NCBI GenBank assembly: GCA_903858935.1
Contig: CAIOKO010000230.1
Coordinates: 1-44,262, forward strand
DNA length: 44,262 nucleotides
Origin: an uncultured Schlesneria sp.
GTDB lineage: Bacteria; Planctomycetota; Planctomycetia; Planctomycetales; Planctomycetaceae
Reading direction: 5' to 3'
Within the stretch, counting starts at the first letter, position 1. Every line of letters begins with the position of its first letter. The notes under the pieces are model-generated. The model ran no database searches. It was not told the origin of the DNA and saw only the letters and a program-made list of their open reading frames with translations. A program made the position numbers and the translations under genes. Below, one piece after another: positions 7,909 to 17,847 of this stretch.

Positions 7909-10488
7909 GTGACGAATTTCCAGCCCAGTTTTTGTTCATGGAATTTCGGAGGTCTCACGTGGCGGATTTGCATTGTTTATACGGCAACTATGATGCTGAG
8001 CCTTTCTGCGGGACGTCTTCGGGCCGATCCGCCATCAATCGATTTTAACCGCGACATCGCGCCGATTCTTATCAACAATTGCCTTGAGTGCCACCATCGT
8101 GGCAAGGCGAGCGGTGGGTTAAACTTGGCGCTCATTGAAGAAATCAAGCGGGGTGGCGAGAGTGGTCCTGCGATCGCAGTTGACGCATCAACACCAAGCC
8201 TGTTGACGGCGAAAATTGAAGCCGGCGAGATGCCCCCTCGAGAGAAAGGAAAGCGTCGGTCACTGACTCAGGATCAGGTGGCCACGCTGCGAACCTGGGT
8301 TAACAGCGGGGCACAATGGCCTGAAAACCGGGAACTGGGTCTTCACGAGCAGACGGTTCGCGTCGAAGAGGCTCGCCAGTTCTGGTCGTTTCAACCTGTC
8401 CGCCGTCCGACCGTTCCTCTGGTCAAACAGACCGATGCCGCGAACCATCCGATCGATGCCTTTATCGAGGAAAAGCTTTCGGTTTTGGGGTGCGAACCAG
8501 GAGAAACTGCAACACCTCAACACCTTTTACGTCGGGCCTGGATGGATCTGGTTGGTTTGCCACCATCGCTCGATGAACAAGAGAAGTATTTGAACGATTC
8601 CTCGGCCACAGCGTATGAGGATCTGATTGATCGGTTGCTGGAGAATCGCGGCTATGGTGAAAGGTGGGGACGTTACTGGCTGGATCTGGTTCGATATGCC
8701 GATTCAAACGGTTATGAACGTGACGGGGCGAAGCCTGGCGTCTGGCGGTTTCGCGACTACGTGATCGACTCGTTAAATCGCGATAAGCCCTACGACCGAT
8801 TTGTCATGGAACAGGTCGCTGGTGACGAACTTCCTGATCGGTCGCAAGAAACGGTGATTGCCACCGGATTTCATGCGTTGGGGGCCTGGCAGGATGAAGT
8901 CGATCCACTCGAAGCGGCGCAATATCGTGCTGATGAACTCGACGACATGCTCCGCACGACGGCACAGACGTTTCTTGGTGTGACGATTGGTTGTGCCCGA
9001 TGTCATAACCATAAGTTCGACCCCATTTCGATGGTCGACTATTACAGCCTTTCAGCGATTCTCGCACCACTCAAGAGGCCAAATGTGGGGCGGGACGATC
9101 GTGATCGTCCGCTTGGCTCACTTGCCCAACTGGCTGCGGTTCAAAACCGGGATCAGCAGATTACGGAGTTGAGTCAGCAAATTTCGCAACGACGATCGAA
9201 GACAGAAGCGGAGTGGCTGGAGTCCGAAAAAAGCCAACTTCCCGTCGAAGCGATTGCGGCCATTCGTACACCTCCCAAAGAGCGAAATTCGACTCAGAAC
9301 CAGTTGATCCAGAAGCATGCGGTACAATGGCAGGCCGAGATCACGGCTGCGATGCCAGACGATCGTCGTCAGCAGATTGCAGAGATTGAACAATCGATCC
9401 AGAAGCTGCGTCAGCAGACCCCAGATCTGCCTCGAGGTTATTTTCTGTTTGAGGATTCATCCGATCCCCCACCGACTTTTCTGCTGTTATCAGGCAGGGC
9501 ATCAAACCCTGGTCCGCAAATGCAGCCTGCCGTGCCGGTCGTGCTGACGTCGTCCCAGCCGTCGATGGTTCCTGTTCAAGGACAAACAAGTGGACGTCGA
9601 CTTGCGTTGGCACGATGGTTGGTTGATCCTGCAAACCCGCTGACCGCTCGCGTGATTGTGAACCGAGTCTGGCAGCATCACTTCGGCGAGGGGATCGTCG
9701 CGACCCCCAGTGACTTTGGTCAGATTGGAGCCCGGCCGACTCATCCAGAATTGCTCGACTGGCTCTCAGACTGGTTTGTGCATCATGGCCAGTGGTCGTT
9801 GAAGAAGCTGCACCGGTTAATCATGACCAGTCGAACCTACCGAAGGTCCAGTACTGCGACGTTGCGGCAGCGGGACCTTGATCCCGAAAATAAGTGGCTC
9901 GGTCGGTTTCCACAGCGTCGTTTAGAGGTGGAAGCGATTCGCGATTCCGTACTTGCCACCAGTGGCAAGTTGAATTCCGAAATGTTTGGTCCAGCGGTGT
10001 ACCTGCCGATCCCTGCAAGTGTGATTGAGGCTCACACGGATAAGGAGGCTGCCTGGCGGACTTCGCCGGAACCCGCCATTTACCGGCGAACGATTTACGG
10101 ATACGTGAAACGAACGCTTCTCGTGCCGATGCTGGAAGTGCTGGACCTGTGTGATACGACGAACAGTACGGAGAAACGTAGTGTGACAAGTATCGCGCCG
10201 CAGGCATTGACGCTCTACAACGGCGAATTCATGAATTCGCAAGCATCGTTCTTCGCCGATCGACTGATCCGTGAAGTAGGTGATGATCCAGATCGTCAGA
10301 TTGATCGGGCGTACCGGCTGGCGCTGTGTCGATCACCAAAAGCAACGGAACTTCAGGCGATGAAGCAATTCCTGATTGAAGAAACTCAGATCGGAGCAAG
10401 CAAACCTGGTGTTGACGTAAGGCGTGCAGCGCTCATCCAGATTTGCCGAGTGATTTTGAATTTGAACGAATTTGTTTACGTCGAGTGA
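7909..10488 (+). CDS. PSCyt1-DUF1549-DUF1553 exported protein (planctomycete cytochrome-like)
   Basis: 859 residues from a GTG at 7909; a hydrophobic segment (WRICIVYTATMMLSLSAG, about 18-35) serves as signal sequence, so shorter starts at 7990 or 7993 would lose it. PSCyt1 domain at about 45-150 with a heme-type CLECH motif (Cys58, Cys61, His62) in ILINNCLECHHRGKASGG. DUF1549 at about 178-380 (HPIDAFIEEKL ... LLRRAWMDLVGLPP ... YGERWGRYWLDLVRYADS) ending with a second CARCH motif (Cys362, Cys365, His366) in GCARCHNHKFDPI. A helical, Gln-rich spacer covers about 400-480. DUF1553 at about 550-830 (PLTARVIVNRVWQHHFGEGIV). The family is expanded in planctomycetes and almost always paired with a DUF1501 protein, as here, 11 bases downstream. 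The biochemical role is unproven; periplasmic redox or polysaccharide-related functions have been suggested. Confidence 0.93.
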   Translation: MTNFQPSFCSWNFGGLTWRICIVYTATMMLSLSAGRLRADPPSIDFNRDIAPILINNCLECHHRGKASGGLNLALIEEIKRGGESGPAIAVDASTPSLLTAKIEAGEMPPREKGKRRSLTQDQVATLRTWVNSGAQWPENRELGLHEQTVRVEEARQFWSFQPVRRPTVPLVKQTDAANHPIDAFIEEKLSVLGCEPGETATPQHLLRRAWMDLVGLPPSLDEQEKYLNDSSATAYEDLIDRLLENRGYGERWGRYWLDLVRYADSNGYERDGAKPGVWRFRDYVIDSLNRDKPYDRFVMEQVAGDELPDRSQETVIATGFHALGAWQDEVDPLEAAQYRADELDDMLRTTAQTFLGVTIGCARCHNHKFDPISMVDYYSLSAILAPLKRPNVGRDDRDRPLGSLAQLAAVQNRDQQITELSQQISQRRSKTEAEWLESEKSQLPVEAIAAIRTPPKERNSTQNQLIQKHAVQWQAEITAAMPDDRRQQIAEIEQSIQKLRQQTPDLPRGYFLFEDSSDPPPTFLLLSGRASNPGPQMQPAVPVVLTSSQPSMVPVQGQTSGRRLALARWLVDPANPLTARVIVNRVWQHHFGEGIVATPSDFGQIGARPTHPELLDWLSDWFVHHGQWSLKKLHRLIMTSRTYRRSSTATLRQRDLDPENKWLGRFPQRRLEVEAIRDSVLATSGKLNSEMFGPAVYLPIPASVIEAHTDKEAAWRTSPEPAIYRRTIYGYVKRTLLVPMLEVLDLCDTTNSTEKRSVTSIAPQALTLYNGEFMNSQASFFADRLIREVGDDPDRQIDRAYRLALCRSPKATELQAMKQFLIEETQIGASKPGVDVRRAALIQICRVILNLNEFVYVE

Positions 10489-10499
10489 AGGGGTTTTCC

Positions 10500-11984
10500 A
10501 TGAATCGCTTTTCGCCGAATCCTACCCCCTGCGGTCAATCTCGACGGTCATTCCTGTGGGACGTGGGTGGGGGCTTTGCGTCGCTCGGGTTGGTTGACCT
10601 ATTGTCTCGCGATGGCTTCTTTGAGGGATCTAATAAATCTTTGTCTGCAGCCGAGATGGTTGCCTCGCCTGGAACCCCATCAATCGTTGGCAAGCCTTTG
10701 CATTTTCCAGTGAAGGCCAAGCATTGCATCTTTCTGTTTATGAACGGTGGTCCCAGTCAGATTGACACATTCGACCCAAAGCCAATGCTTGAAAAGTATA
10801 ATGGCAAACCATATTCGGGGGACTTGAAGTTTGGCTCGAACAGTCGTCCTGTCGGTTACCTGATGCGCAGTCCGTTCAAGTTTCAGAAGCATGGTAAAAG
10901 TGGATTGGAGATCAGCGAACTCTTTTCACAGACGGCAAAGCATGCGGATGATCTGTGCGTGTTGCGGGCCATGTACACCGATACCGCGGCCCATTCATCG
11001 GGCTGCCTGCAAATGAACACCGGCAGCCCGCTGACGGGACGACCCAGTCTCGGTTCGTGGCTGAATTACGGGCTAGGTTCGCTGAACGAAAATCTTCCAA
11101 ACTTTGTGGTGATGACTGATTCACGGGGTGGACCGATCGGTGGTGCTCCGAACTGGGGTTCAGGCTATATGCCAGCGGCCAACCAGGGAACGTTATTTCG
11201 CAGCAAAGGGTCGCCTCTTCTGGACCTCGCGACCCCAGAAGGGGTCGGGGCACGGACACAACGACATTCATTAGATCTATTTGCCAAACTTAACGAGGAA
11301 CACGCTGCGCGGCATCCGGAACAATCTGAACTGGCGGCTCGGATTCTTTCGTATGAATTGGCCTATCGGATGCAGACAAGCGCCGCAGACGTGGTTGATG
11401 TTGAGCAAGAGAGTGCCGAGACACAGGCCCTGTACGGCCTTGATGAACCACTTACAGCAGAATTTGGTCGCAAATGCCTTGTCGCTCGACGACTGGTCGA
11501 ACAGGGGGTTCGCTTCGTACAGATCTACTCGGGCGGCGGTCACATTGAAGCGACCTGGGATGGCCACAATGACTGTATCACCAACCATAAGCTTCATGCG
11601 GGCGAAACGGACAAGCCGATTGCCGCTTTGATCGCGGATCTGAAGCAACGTGGTTTATGGGACGAGACATTGATCGTATGGGGTGGCGAGTTTGGCAGGA
11701 CGGCAACAAGCGAAGGAGTCGGAAAACCAGGTCGTGATCACAACTGGCTTGGGTTTTCGATGTGGCTTGCAGGGGGCGGTGTAAAGGGTGGTCAGGCTAT
11801 CGGCGCCACGGATGAACTTGGGTTCACAGGGGTGGAAGATCGTGCTCATGTTTCCGACCTGCATGCCACGATCTTGCGATTGATGGGGTTCGACCATCGC
11901 CATCTCAGCTACTTTTACAACGGTCTGGACCAGCGTCTGACCGGCGTGGACGAACGTCACGTGATTGAAAAAGTTTTTGCCTGA
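10500..11984 (+). CDS. DUF1501 protein with Tat signal
   Basis: 494 residues; ATG 10500 with GAAGGGG upstream. The N-terminus carries a twin-arginine motif, SRRSFLWDVGGGFASLGL (Arg15-Arg16), so export is probably folded via Tat. The body matches DUF1501, a branch of the alkaline phosphatase/sulfatase superfamily: KAKHCIFLFMNGGPSQIDTFDPKP near the N-terminus, CVLRAMYTD, AHSSGCLQMNTGSP, LVEQGVRFVQIYSGGG, and the metal-site-like WGGEFGRT and GRDHN near the C-terminus. It begins 11 bases after the PSCyt/DUF1553 gene, so the two are almost certainly one transcript, the standard pairing in planctomycetes. The enzymatic activity of this pair is not established. Confidence 0.94.
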   Translation: MNRFSPNPTPCGQSRRSFLWDVGGGFASLGLVDLLSRDGFFEGSNKSLSAAEMVASPGTPSIVGKPLHFPVKAKHCIFLFMNGGPSQIDTFDPKPMLEKYNGKPYSGDLKFGSNSRPVGYLMRSPFKFQKHGKSGLEISELFSQTAKHADDLCVLRAMYTDTAAHSSGCLQMNTGSPLTGRPSLGSWLNYGLGSLNENLPNFVVMTDSRGGPIGGAPNWGSGYMPAANQGTLFRSKGSPLLDLATPEGVGARTQRHSLDLFAKLNEEHAARHPEQSELAARILSYELAYRMQTSAADVVDVEQESAETQALYGLDEPLTAEFGRKCLVARRLVEQGVRFVQIYSGGGHIEATWDGHNDCITNHKLHAGETDKPIAALIADLKQRGLWDETLIVWGGEFGRTATSEGVGKPGRDHNWLGFSMWLAGGGVKGGQAIGATDELGFTGVEDRAHVSDLHATILRLMGFDHRHLSYFYNGLDQRLTGVDERHVIEKVFA

Positions 11985-12315
11985 GTATTGTTAATTTGTG
12001 ATTTGTTTTGTGTCAGCGTGTTGACTGTCTGCGAGATGCGCCTAAGCTACGGTAGCTCGATCAAGATATTTGAGCAGGCAAGACGGACTGAAAACACTGG
12101 GTATCGGAAGAGTGAAGTCAGGCCGTTTGCATACCATCTCTGGGATACGAGTTATTTCACTCGAAATGATGGGCAAGCGGGATGCTTACCCCATAGAAGC
12201 TGATAATCGCTTCGGTCAAATGCTGTTTACGTAGCCGGGGGCTGATGCGTCCTTGCTTAACTCAGTCACCAAGTACGTGGAATTTCCACGCGGCGCGCAC
12301 CAAGGAGAAAACCAC
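11985..12315. other. Intergenic region, nothing definite
   Basis: 331 bases between the DUF1501 gene and the esterase gene. The open frame 11988-12203 has no ribosome-binding site or domain. Around 12234-12241 the sequence TAGCCGGGGGC resembles one arm of a common planctomycete hairpin repeat but the other arm is missing. Confidence 0.35.
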
Positions 12316-14988
12316 ATGAAGGCAATTCGTCACGGAAATCGATGGGGTCGAACTTTAGTCGGTTTCATTGCCGGAGTCATCCTGTTTGCGGGGGGGCCGC
12401 TCGTTGCGCAAGAGTCGATTGGACGCTTCTATGATCTCGCTTTCAGCAATGACTCGGGTCAGCACAAGTATGTGGTATTTGTGCCAGCAAATTATCGTGC
12501 AGATAAGCTATCGCCCGCAATCCTATTTCTACATGGTGCCGGCGAACGAGGTAAGGATAATCGATTGCAGTTGTTGAAGGGGTTTGCCCCGTACATCAAG
12601 GCACGAGCGAAGACATTTCCGTTTCTTGTTGTTCTTCCACAATGCGAGATGGCCGAAGGTCGAATCCTGGAATCGTGGTCGGCTGATCAACCTGATGGCA
12701 AACGAGCTCTTGAGGCACTTGATGATGCTCGCAAGCATTACAACTTTGATGAGAAGCGGGTTGTTCTGACGGGATGGTCGATGGGTGGGTATGGAGCATG
12801 GAGTCTGGCAATGGCTGAACCATCTCGGTGGTCAGCATTGGTACCGGTCTCCGGTGGTGGCAACGCCGAAAAAGTGGGGATTCTGAAGGAGATTCCTGTC
12901 TGGGCATTTCACGGAGCGAAGGATGCGCTCGTGAAACCCGACGAGGATCGTAAGATGGTTGATGCATTGAACGCTGCTGGTGGAACGGCGACGTTTACTG
13001 AGTTGCCCGACGGATTTCACGACATTAGTGCCGAGGTTTACGGTAACGACGCGGTTGTCTCATGGATGTTGAATCCAGGTAAGTCCGTGGCACAACTGGG
13101 AACAGCAACAGTTAAACCCGTTGTTCCGGTGAACGTCCCGTTTGTTCCGGTTCTGGAAATATCGCAAGCGGTCGGAATGCGGATTGGCAACGATGTTCTG
13201 GATGCATTGTCCTATTCGATACCTCAGTCAGTGTCACCCGATTTACTGAATGGTCGACTGAACGACATGTTCGACAGCACAGTCGCATCAGGTCGTCAAT
13301 TCAGCATTCGGTTTTCGGGTATTTCGTACAACGGTCAATTGGAACGCGTTGTTGCACGAGGGTGGACTCAAGGCCGGATTCTGGTCCAGCTTGGTATTCG
13401 AAACGTGACATTGACGATTGGTGGAACGTCTGTCGAAGGTGCGCGTCATTCAGCGCAAGCCGGCCCGATTACGATCGCGATCGGACAACGGTATCCGGTC
13501 TGGTTTAATCTGGAACTGGAACCGTACATCTCTGATCGAAAGTTACGGCTAAGAGTGGCTTCGTCGGGCTTTCAGATTCCAAACGATAACTGGTCGATTT
13601 CGAATCCAGCAGGCGTTTCGGTGCAAGGGTTTGGCATGACCGAAGAGGCGGTTGTCAGTGGGCTGAGAAACGGCTTGTATGGAGCCAAGTCTCGCATTGA
13701 GAATGAGGTGACCAGTATCGCTCCGAGGGTTGCGCAAGAGATTGAAAAGTCACTGACGCTACCCGAATCCGGATCGTCGGCAACCCAGTCTGGTTCAACA
13801 CTCGCAAACTTCTGGCCACTGCCGATCAATCCGCCCAGATTCAAAGCGTGGCCAGAAATGATCACGGCCGACGAGAATGGGATCTCACTCATTGCTGGGT
13901 TGACTATTGCGAGTATTAACCCATTTGATGCCAACAAGCCTTTACAACAGGGGCCTGGCGCCCCGTCAGCGACCCCTTCTGTTTCGTTTATGCGGTCCGA
14001 TGAATCCCGGATTTCGCTGGCCCAACTTCCTTCAGATAAGGCAATGCACTTTGTCGTCGCACCGAAACTTCTGGGATCACTTACAGAACTGTATGCGAAC
14101 TCTGACCTGACAAAATTGGACCTGCAGGATATTCCTGAGCCGTTGTTTTCACGACTCGCAGATCGCGCAACGTTGCAAGAGATCATTCCTGACCTCAAGC
14201 AATATGGCAAGTCATTGCAGGTTCGCTCAACCTTGCGAATTCTTCGTCCGCTCGACGTGAAGGATGCCGATAAAGCCGTGGCCAACAGGGACAAAAGCTT
14301 TGAGTTTCAGTTGCCCGACACGCAGGTGACAGTGTCAATCAAGTCGGGTCCCGATCAAACACAGTGGCAGCCATGTGTGACGTTTGATCTGAAGGTCTCA
14401 GAACAAGTGAAAGCCGAACTATTAAAGCCAGCCCACGATCAGCGAGTGATCAGTCTGGATTGGTTATCTGCTGCAGACGTGACCGGCACTGGCAAGTTTA
14501 TTGAAACATACAAAGCAAGTGACACGACGCTACAGGCGAATCGTTACGTGGAATTGTTCAAAGAGGGTTGGGCGGCCTATTGTGCTCAATTAAAGACGGC
14601 GACTGCCGAGGTTCCCGACATAAAAGTCGGCGAGGCAAAAATGCGAATGTTTGATTTCGACTGGAGATCTCCAGTCGTCGATGTTTCGTACCGCGTTGCT
14701 CGGATCAAGCTTTCGAATCTCAGCGATCATGCGTTTACCTACCAGACGAAAGCTCCGACGAGCGCGTGGGGCACACCCCTGACATTAAAGCCTGGCGCTT
14801 CTCACGAGTTTGAGATCCCCTATCCACTCACCTATCGACGTAATCTTCCAGGTGGATCGGAGACTTACACACTACCAGTTGGCTCACATTCTGAGTTTCG
14901 AATTCCTGTGACAGGAGGAGCACCAAGACTTTTCGCAGCTCCGAGAATGTCGGGGACAGAACCTCTGTTAAATCAACATCGTGAGTGA
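12316..14988 (+). CDS. Secreted alpha/beta-hydrolase (esterase-like) with a ~600-residue unknown C-terminal region
   Basis: 890 residues; ATG 12316 with AAGGAG ten bases upstream. Signal peptide about 1-31 (cleavage near VAQES). Residues 35-255 are an alpha/beta hydrolase close to feruloyl-esterase/polyhydroxybutyrate-depolymerase-type prolyl-oligopeptidase relatives: AILFLHGAGERG (oxyanion region), nucleophile Ser155 in GWSMGG, acid Asp203 in HGAKDALV, base His235 in DGFHDIS. The triad is complete, so hydrolysis of an ester is likely. Residues 270-890 match nothing I can name; they contain repeated beta-rich patterns (GRILVQLGIRNVTLTIGG, VWFNLELEP) followed by long amphipathic helices, loosely reminiscent of lipid-binding TULIP-type domains, and end with a WGTPLTLKPGASHEFEIPYP module. 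The gene converges on tdh with 23 bases between stops. Confidence 0.82.
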   Translation: MKAIRHGNRWGRTLVGFIAGVILFAGGPLVAQESIGRFYDLAFSNDSGQHKYVVFVPANYRADKLSPAILFLHGAGERGKDNRLQLLKGFAPYIKARAKTFPFLVVLPQCEMAEGRILESWSADQPDGKRALEALDDARKHYNFDEKRVVLTGWSMGGYGAWSLAMAEPSRWSALVPVSGGGNAEKVGILKEIPVWAFHGAKDALVKPDEDRKMVDALNAAGGTATFTELPDGFHDISAEVYGNDAVVSWMLNPGKSVAQLGTATVKPVVPVNVPFVPVLEISQAVGMRIGNDVLDALSYSIPQSVSPDLLNGRLNDMFDSTVASGRQFSIRFSGISYNGQLERVVARGWTQGRILVQLGIRNVTLTIGGTSVEGARHSAQAGPITIAIGQRYPVWFNLELEPYISDRKLRLRVASSGFQIPNDNWSISNPAGVSVQGFGMTEEAVVSGLRNGLYGAKSRIENEVTSIAPRVAQEIEKSLTLPESGSSATQSGSTLANFWPLPINPPRFKAWPEMITADENGISLIAGLTIASINPFDANKPLQQGPGAPSATPSVSFMRSDESRISLAQLPSDKAMHFVVAPKLLGSLTELYANSDLTKLDLQDIPEPLFSRLADRATLQEIIPDLKQYGKSLQVRSTLRILRPLDVKDADKAVANRDKSFEFQLPDTQVTVSIKSGPDQTQWQPCVTFDLKVSEQVKAELLKPAHDQRVISLDWLSAADVTGTGKFIETYKASDTTLQANRYVELFKEGWAAYCAQLKTATAEVPDIKVGEAKMRMFDFDWRSPVVDVSYRVARIKLSNLSDHAFTYQTKAPTSAWGTPLTLKPGASHEFEIPYPLTYRRNLPGGSETYTLPVGSHSEFRIPVTGGAPRLFAAPRMSGTEPLLNQHRE

Positions 14989-15011
14989 AACGTGGTTGGA
15001 AAATTCCTGAA

Positions 15012-16055
15012 TCAGGCGGGATCTTTCCAGTTTAAGACGACTTTTCCAGAATGTCCGGACATCATCGCGGCAAAGCCCTTTTCGAATTCAGTGTAATGGA
15101 ATCGATGTGTGATGATTGGTCGGATATCTAGTCCACTTTCCAGCATGACCGACATCTTGTACCAGGTTTCGTACATTTCACGGCCATAGATGCCTTTGAT
15201 GGTCAACATGTTGAAGACAACGATATTCCAGTCGATGGCAATTTGTTCCGAGGGGATTCCAAGCATTGCAATTTTGCCGCCATGAGCCATGTTATTCAAC
15301 ATGTCTCTGAAGGCTGCGGGATTGCCAGACATTTCAAGTCCGACATCAAAGCCTTCTTTCATATCCAATTGTTTCTGAACATCTGCGAGATTGCCGGTTG
15401 TCACATTGAGCGCGACGGTGGCACCCATCTTCTTCGCGAGTTCCAGCCGGTATTCATTAACGTCCGTGTTCACGACGTAACGCGCGCCGGCATGCTTTAC
15501 GATGGCTGCTGCCATGATACCGATCGGTCCGGCACCCGTGATCAAAACATCCTCACCAAGAACGGGAAAAGATAATGCTGTATGAACTGCGTTTCCAAAG
15601 GGGTCGTAGATTGATGCGACGTCCCGGTCGATATCTTCACGATGGTGCCAGACATTCGTCATCGGAAGTGAAAGGTATTCTGCAAACGCACCAGGCCGGT
15701 TGACGCCGACACCCTTCGTGTCTTTGCACAAGTGTCGTCGTCCGGCAAGGCAATTACGACAACGGCCACAAACGACGTGGCCTTCACCGCTGACGACTTC
15801 TCCGGGATGGAAGTCTGTTACGTTGGAGCCGACCTCAACAATTTCACCGACAAACTCGTGGCCGACGACCATTGGAACGGGAATCGTCTTTTGTGCCCAT
15901 GCATCCCATTTATAGATATGCAGGTCTGTACCACAGATTCCGGTACGATCGACTCGAATTAAGACGTCGTTGATTCCGATTCCCGGTACTGGAACGTCTT
16001 GCAGTGAAAGGCCGGGAGCGGACCGGTCCTTGACCAAAGCTTTCATCAGTTTCAT
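15012..16055 (-). CDS. tdh: L-threonine 3-dehydrogenase
   Basis: 347 residues, the standard length. It oxidises L-threonine to 2-amino-3-ketobutyrate with NAD+, in the cytoplasm. Zinc-type medium-chain dehydrogenase: catalytic-site ligands Cys41 ([11 protein letters not shown]), His66-Glu67 (VVGHEFVGE), structural-zinc cysteines 96, 99, 102 and 110 ([15 protein letters not shown]), and a Rossmann motif [11 protein letters not shown]. Diagnostic threonine-dehydrogenase stretches are present: [56 protein letters not shown] and [15 protein letters not shown]. The usual partner 2-amino-3-ketobutyrate CoA ligase (kbl) is not next to it. Start at ATG 16055; an internal ATG at residue 4 is possible. 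Confidence 0.96.
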   Translation of the reverse strand: MKLMKALVKDRSAPGLSLQDVPVPGIGINDVLIRVDRTGICGTDLHIYKWDAWAQKTIPVPMVVGHEFVGEIVEVGSNVTDFHPGEVVSGEGHVVCGRCRNCLAGRRHLCKDTKGVGVNRPGAFAEYLSLPMTNVWHHREDIDRDVASIYDPFGNAVHTALSFPVLGEDVLITGAGPIGIMAAAIVKHAGARYVVNTDVNEYRLELAKKMGATVALNVTTGNLADVQKQLDMKEGFDVGLEMSGNPAAFRDMLNNMAHGGKIAMLGIPSEQIAIDWNIVVFNMLTIKGIYGREMYETWYKMSVMLESGLDIRPIITHRFHYTEFEKGFAAMMSGHSGKVVLNWKDPA

Positions 16056-16210
16056 ATCCGTGGGTCTCCGTTTTTAGAGGGGTTTATCTGTAATTGGTTG
16101 AATGGTGCGATGGGGCACGGTTGATTTCAGGGGAAACTGAGTTTTGATGGTTATGTCCAAGAATGCAAGCCAGGCAACTCAATGGACATTGTCTGAGCAG
16201 GATTGGTTCG

Positions 16211-17284
16211 TCAGCGCGTGAAAACAGCATGTTCGCTGTCCGATTTCAATTGACCACACGCAGCCATAATGTCTTCTCCCCGGGAGGCACGAACTGCCGA
16301 GGAATAGCCAGCGTCATTGATGATTCTCGCGAACGATTGAATCCGGTTTTGAGTCGAAACCTGATAGACGGCCCCGGGCCATGGATTCCAGGGAATGAGG
16401 TTGACCTTCGCGTGGATTCCTTGGAGTAACCGAACTAATTCACGAGCATCGGCGTCAGAATCGTTGACGTCTTTCAACATCACATATTCGAAGGTAATAC
16501 GCCGCGCATTACTGGCCGCCGGGTAATCACGACAGGCGGCAAGCAGCTCTTGGAGGGGGTATTTCTTGTTGAGAGGGACGAGTTCGTCGCGCAGTTCGTC
16601 AGTGACCGCATGGAGGCTAATCGCAAGATTAACGCCAAGTTCGATCCCAACACGTTTGATCATCGGGACAACACCCGCCGTCGACAGCATGATCCGTCTT
16701 CGTGAAATTCCGAGTCCATCGCCGTCCATGATGATCTGAAGAGCCGCCGAAACGTTGTCAAAATTGAAGAGTGGTTCGCCCATACCCATCAAGACAATAT
16801 TCGTGCAGACACAATCCGAACGCTTTTTACCCCATTCAGAGAGTCCATCGCGTGCGTTCAAGACCTGAGCGACGATCTCTGTCACGGACAGGTTTCGGAC
16901 AAGTTTCATCGTGCCCGTGTGGCAAAATGTACAAGATAAAGTGCAACCAACCTGCGACGACACGCAGAGAGCTCCGCGATCGTGCTCAGGGATCATCACT
17001 GATTCGACTCGATTGCCATCGGGAAATTGCAATAACCACTTGCGAGTACGATCTCTGGAAATCAGGTCACGAACGATCGTCGGACGTCCTATTGTAAAGT
17101 GATCTGTAAGCCGCAACTGGTGTTTTCGCGAGAGAGCCAAAATCTGAGAAAATTCTGTTGCACCTTTAACGTAGACTCCATTCCAAAGGGGTTTAACGAG
17201 ACTTGGGTTGAGGCCGATTTCTATAAGCTTTTCTGCCAGATCGTGGCGTCTGAAGCCGGTAATATCAGGTCTAAACAAGGGCAT
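16211..17284 (-). CDS. rlmN: Dual-specificity RNA methyltransferase RlmN
   Basis: 357 residues from the ATG complementary to 17282-17284; a TTG further upstream (17386) would add 34 residues of unconserved sequence, so I prefer the ATG although its ribosome-binding site is weak. RlmN is a radical-SAM enzyme that methylates C2 of A2503 in 23S rRNA and A37 in some tRNAs. The iron-sulfur cluster motif CTLSCTFC gives CX3CX2C at residues 114, 118 and 121; the SAM-binding GMGEPLFNFDNV, the STAGVVPMI and ISLHAVTDELRDELVPLNKKYP blocks, the AFEY-type ITFEYVMLKDVNDSD and the C-terminal RGEDIMAACGQL with the second catalytic Cys are all present. It is a lone housekeeping gene here, divergent from the C26-like gene. 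Confidence 0.96.
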   Translation of the reverse strand: MPLFRPDITGFRRHDLAEKLIEIGLNPSLVKPLWNGVYVKGATEFSQILALSRKHQLRLTDHFTIGRPTIVRDLISRDRTRKWLLQFPDGNRVESVMIPEHDRGALCVSSQVGCTLSCTFCHTGTMKLVRNLSVTEIVAQVLNARDGLSEWGKKRSDCVCTNIVLMGMGEPLFNFDNVSAALQIIMDGDGLGISRRRIMLSTAGVVPMIKRVGIELGVNLAISLHAVTDELRDELVPLNKKYPLQELLAACRDYPAASNARRITFEYVMLKDVNDSDADARELVRLLQGIHAKVNLIPWNPWPGAVYQVSTQNRIQSFARIINDAGYSSAVRASRGEDIMAACGQLKSDSEHAVFTR

Positions 17285-17847
17285 TTGAGGCTGCAAAATA
17301 AGGTTGGGTACCGAATGTTGTCCCGATGGTATCGTTTCCAACTGGCGCACGACAGGGAATTCCGTTGCCCTATATCTAGTGGTCAATATGATTTCTGCAC
17401 ACTAAATCGTCGATTTGCTTTACAACGTCGGGATGTGCAGATAAGTTCCGCTCGTCGTGAGGATGACGTTGCATGAACCTCAATGAATGAGATGGAGCAA
17501 CGCTAGCCAGAACGATTCGATGATGCGTGCGGGGCTCTTGTTGTTCCTCGACAATCTTTCGAATTGCACCTGAAGGATTCGGGTGGGAGCTGACAGAATG
17601 GATTCGCGATATCAGTCGTTTGATGGTTTTGGTTTTACGGCCACATTTGAGTCGAAACATCGATTCAAAAACCAATTTGGCCGAGCATCAAGTATTTTCA
17701 TGCGAGTCATATTTGGTTCGCATGACGCTCACGGAGTCTCACGTCGGTCCGCCAATTAAGGGGGGGGCGTCGCGCCCAGCGGAACTTTCCGGCGATGTGT
17801 TGTTAGGTGGTCTTGCACAGGATGTGCTACGAAAAAAAGGGATTTTT
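17285..17847. other. Divergent intergenic region upstream of rlmN and the C26-like gene
   Basis: 563 bases. Minus-strand frame 17376-17675 and the plus-strand extension 17527-17847 have no domain, biased composition or ribosome-binding site, and I do not call them. Near 17761-17776 a run of G followed by GGGCG-TCG-CGCCC forms a small hairpin about 70 bases before the C26-like start. No clear promoter hexamers. Confidence 0.4.

Noticed and set aside
13572-14294. 240-residue minus-strand open frame inside the esterase gene
   Set aside because: Antisense shadow of a strongly supported gene; Ser/Arg-rich, no ribosome-binding site or domain.
17376-17675. 99-residue minus-strand open frame upstream of rlmN
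   Set aside because: No ribosome-binding site or domain; composition (His/Arg/Ser-rich) like antisense noise.
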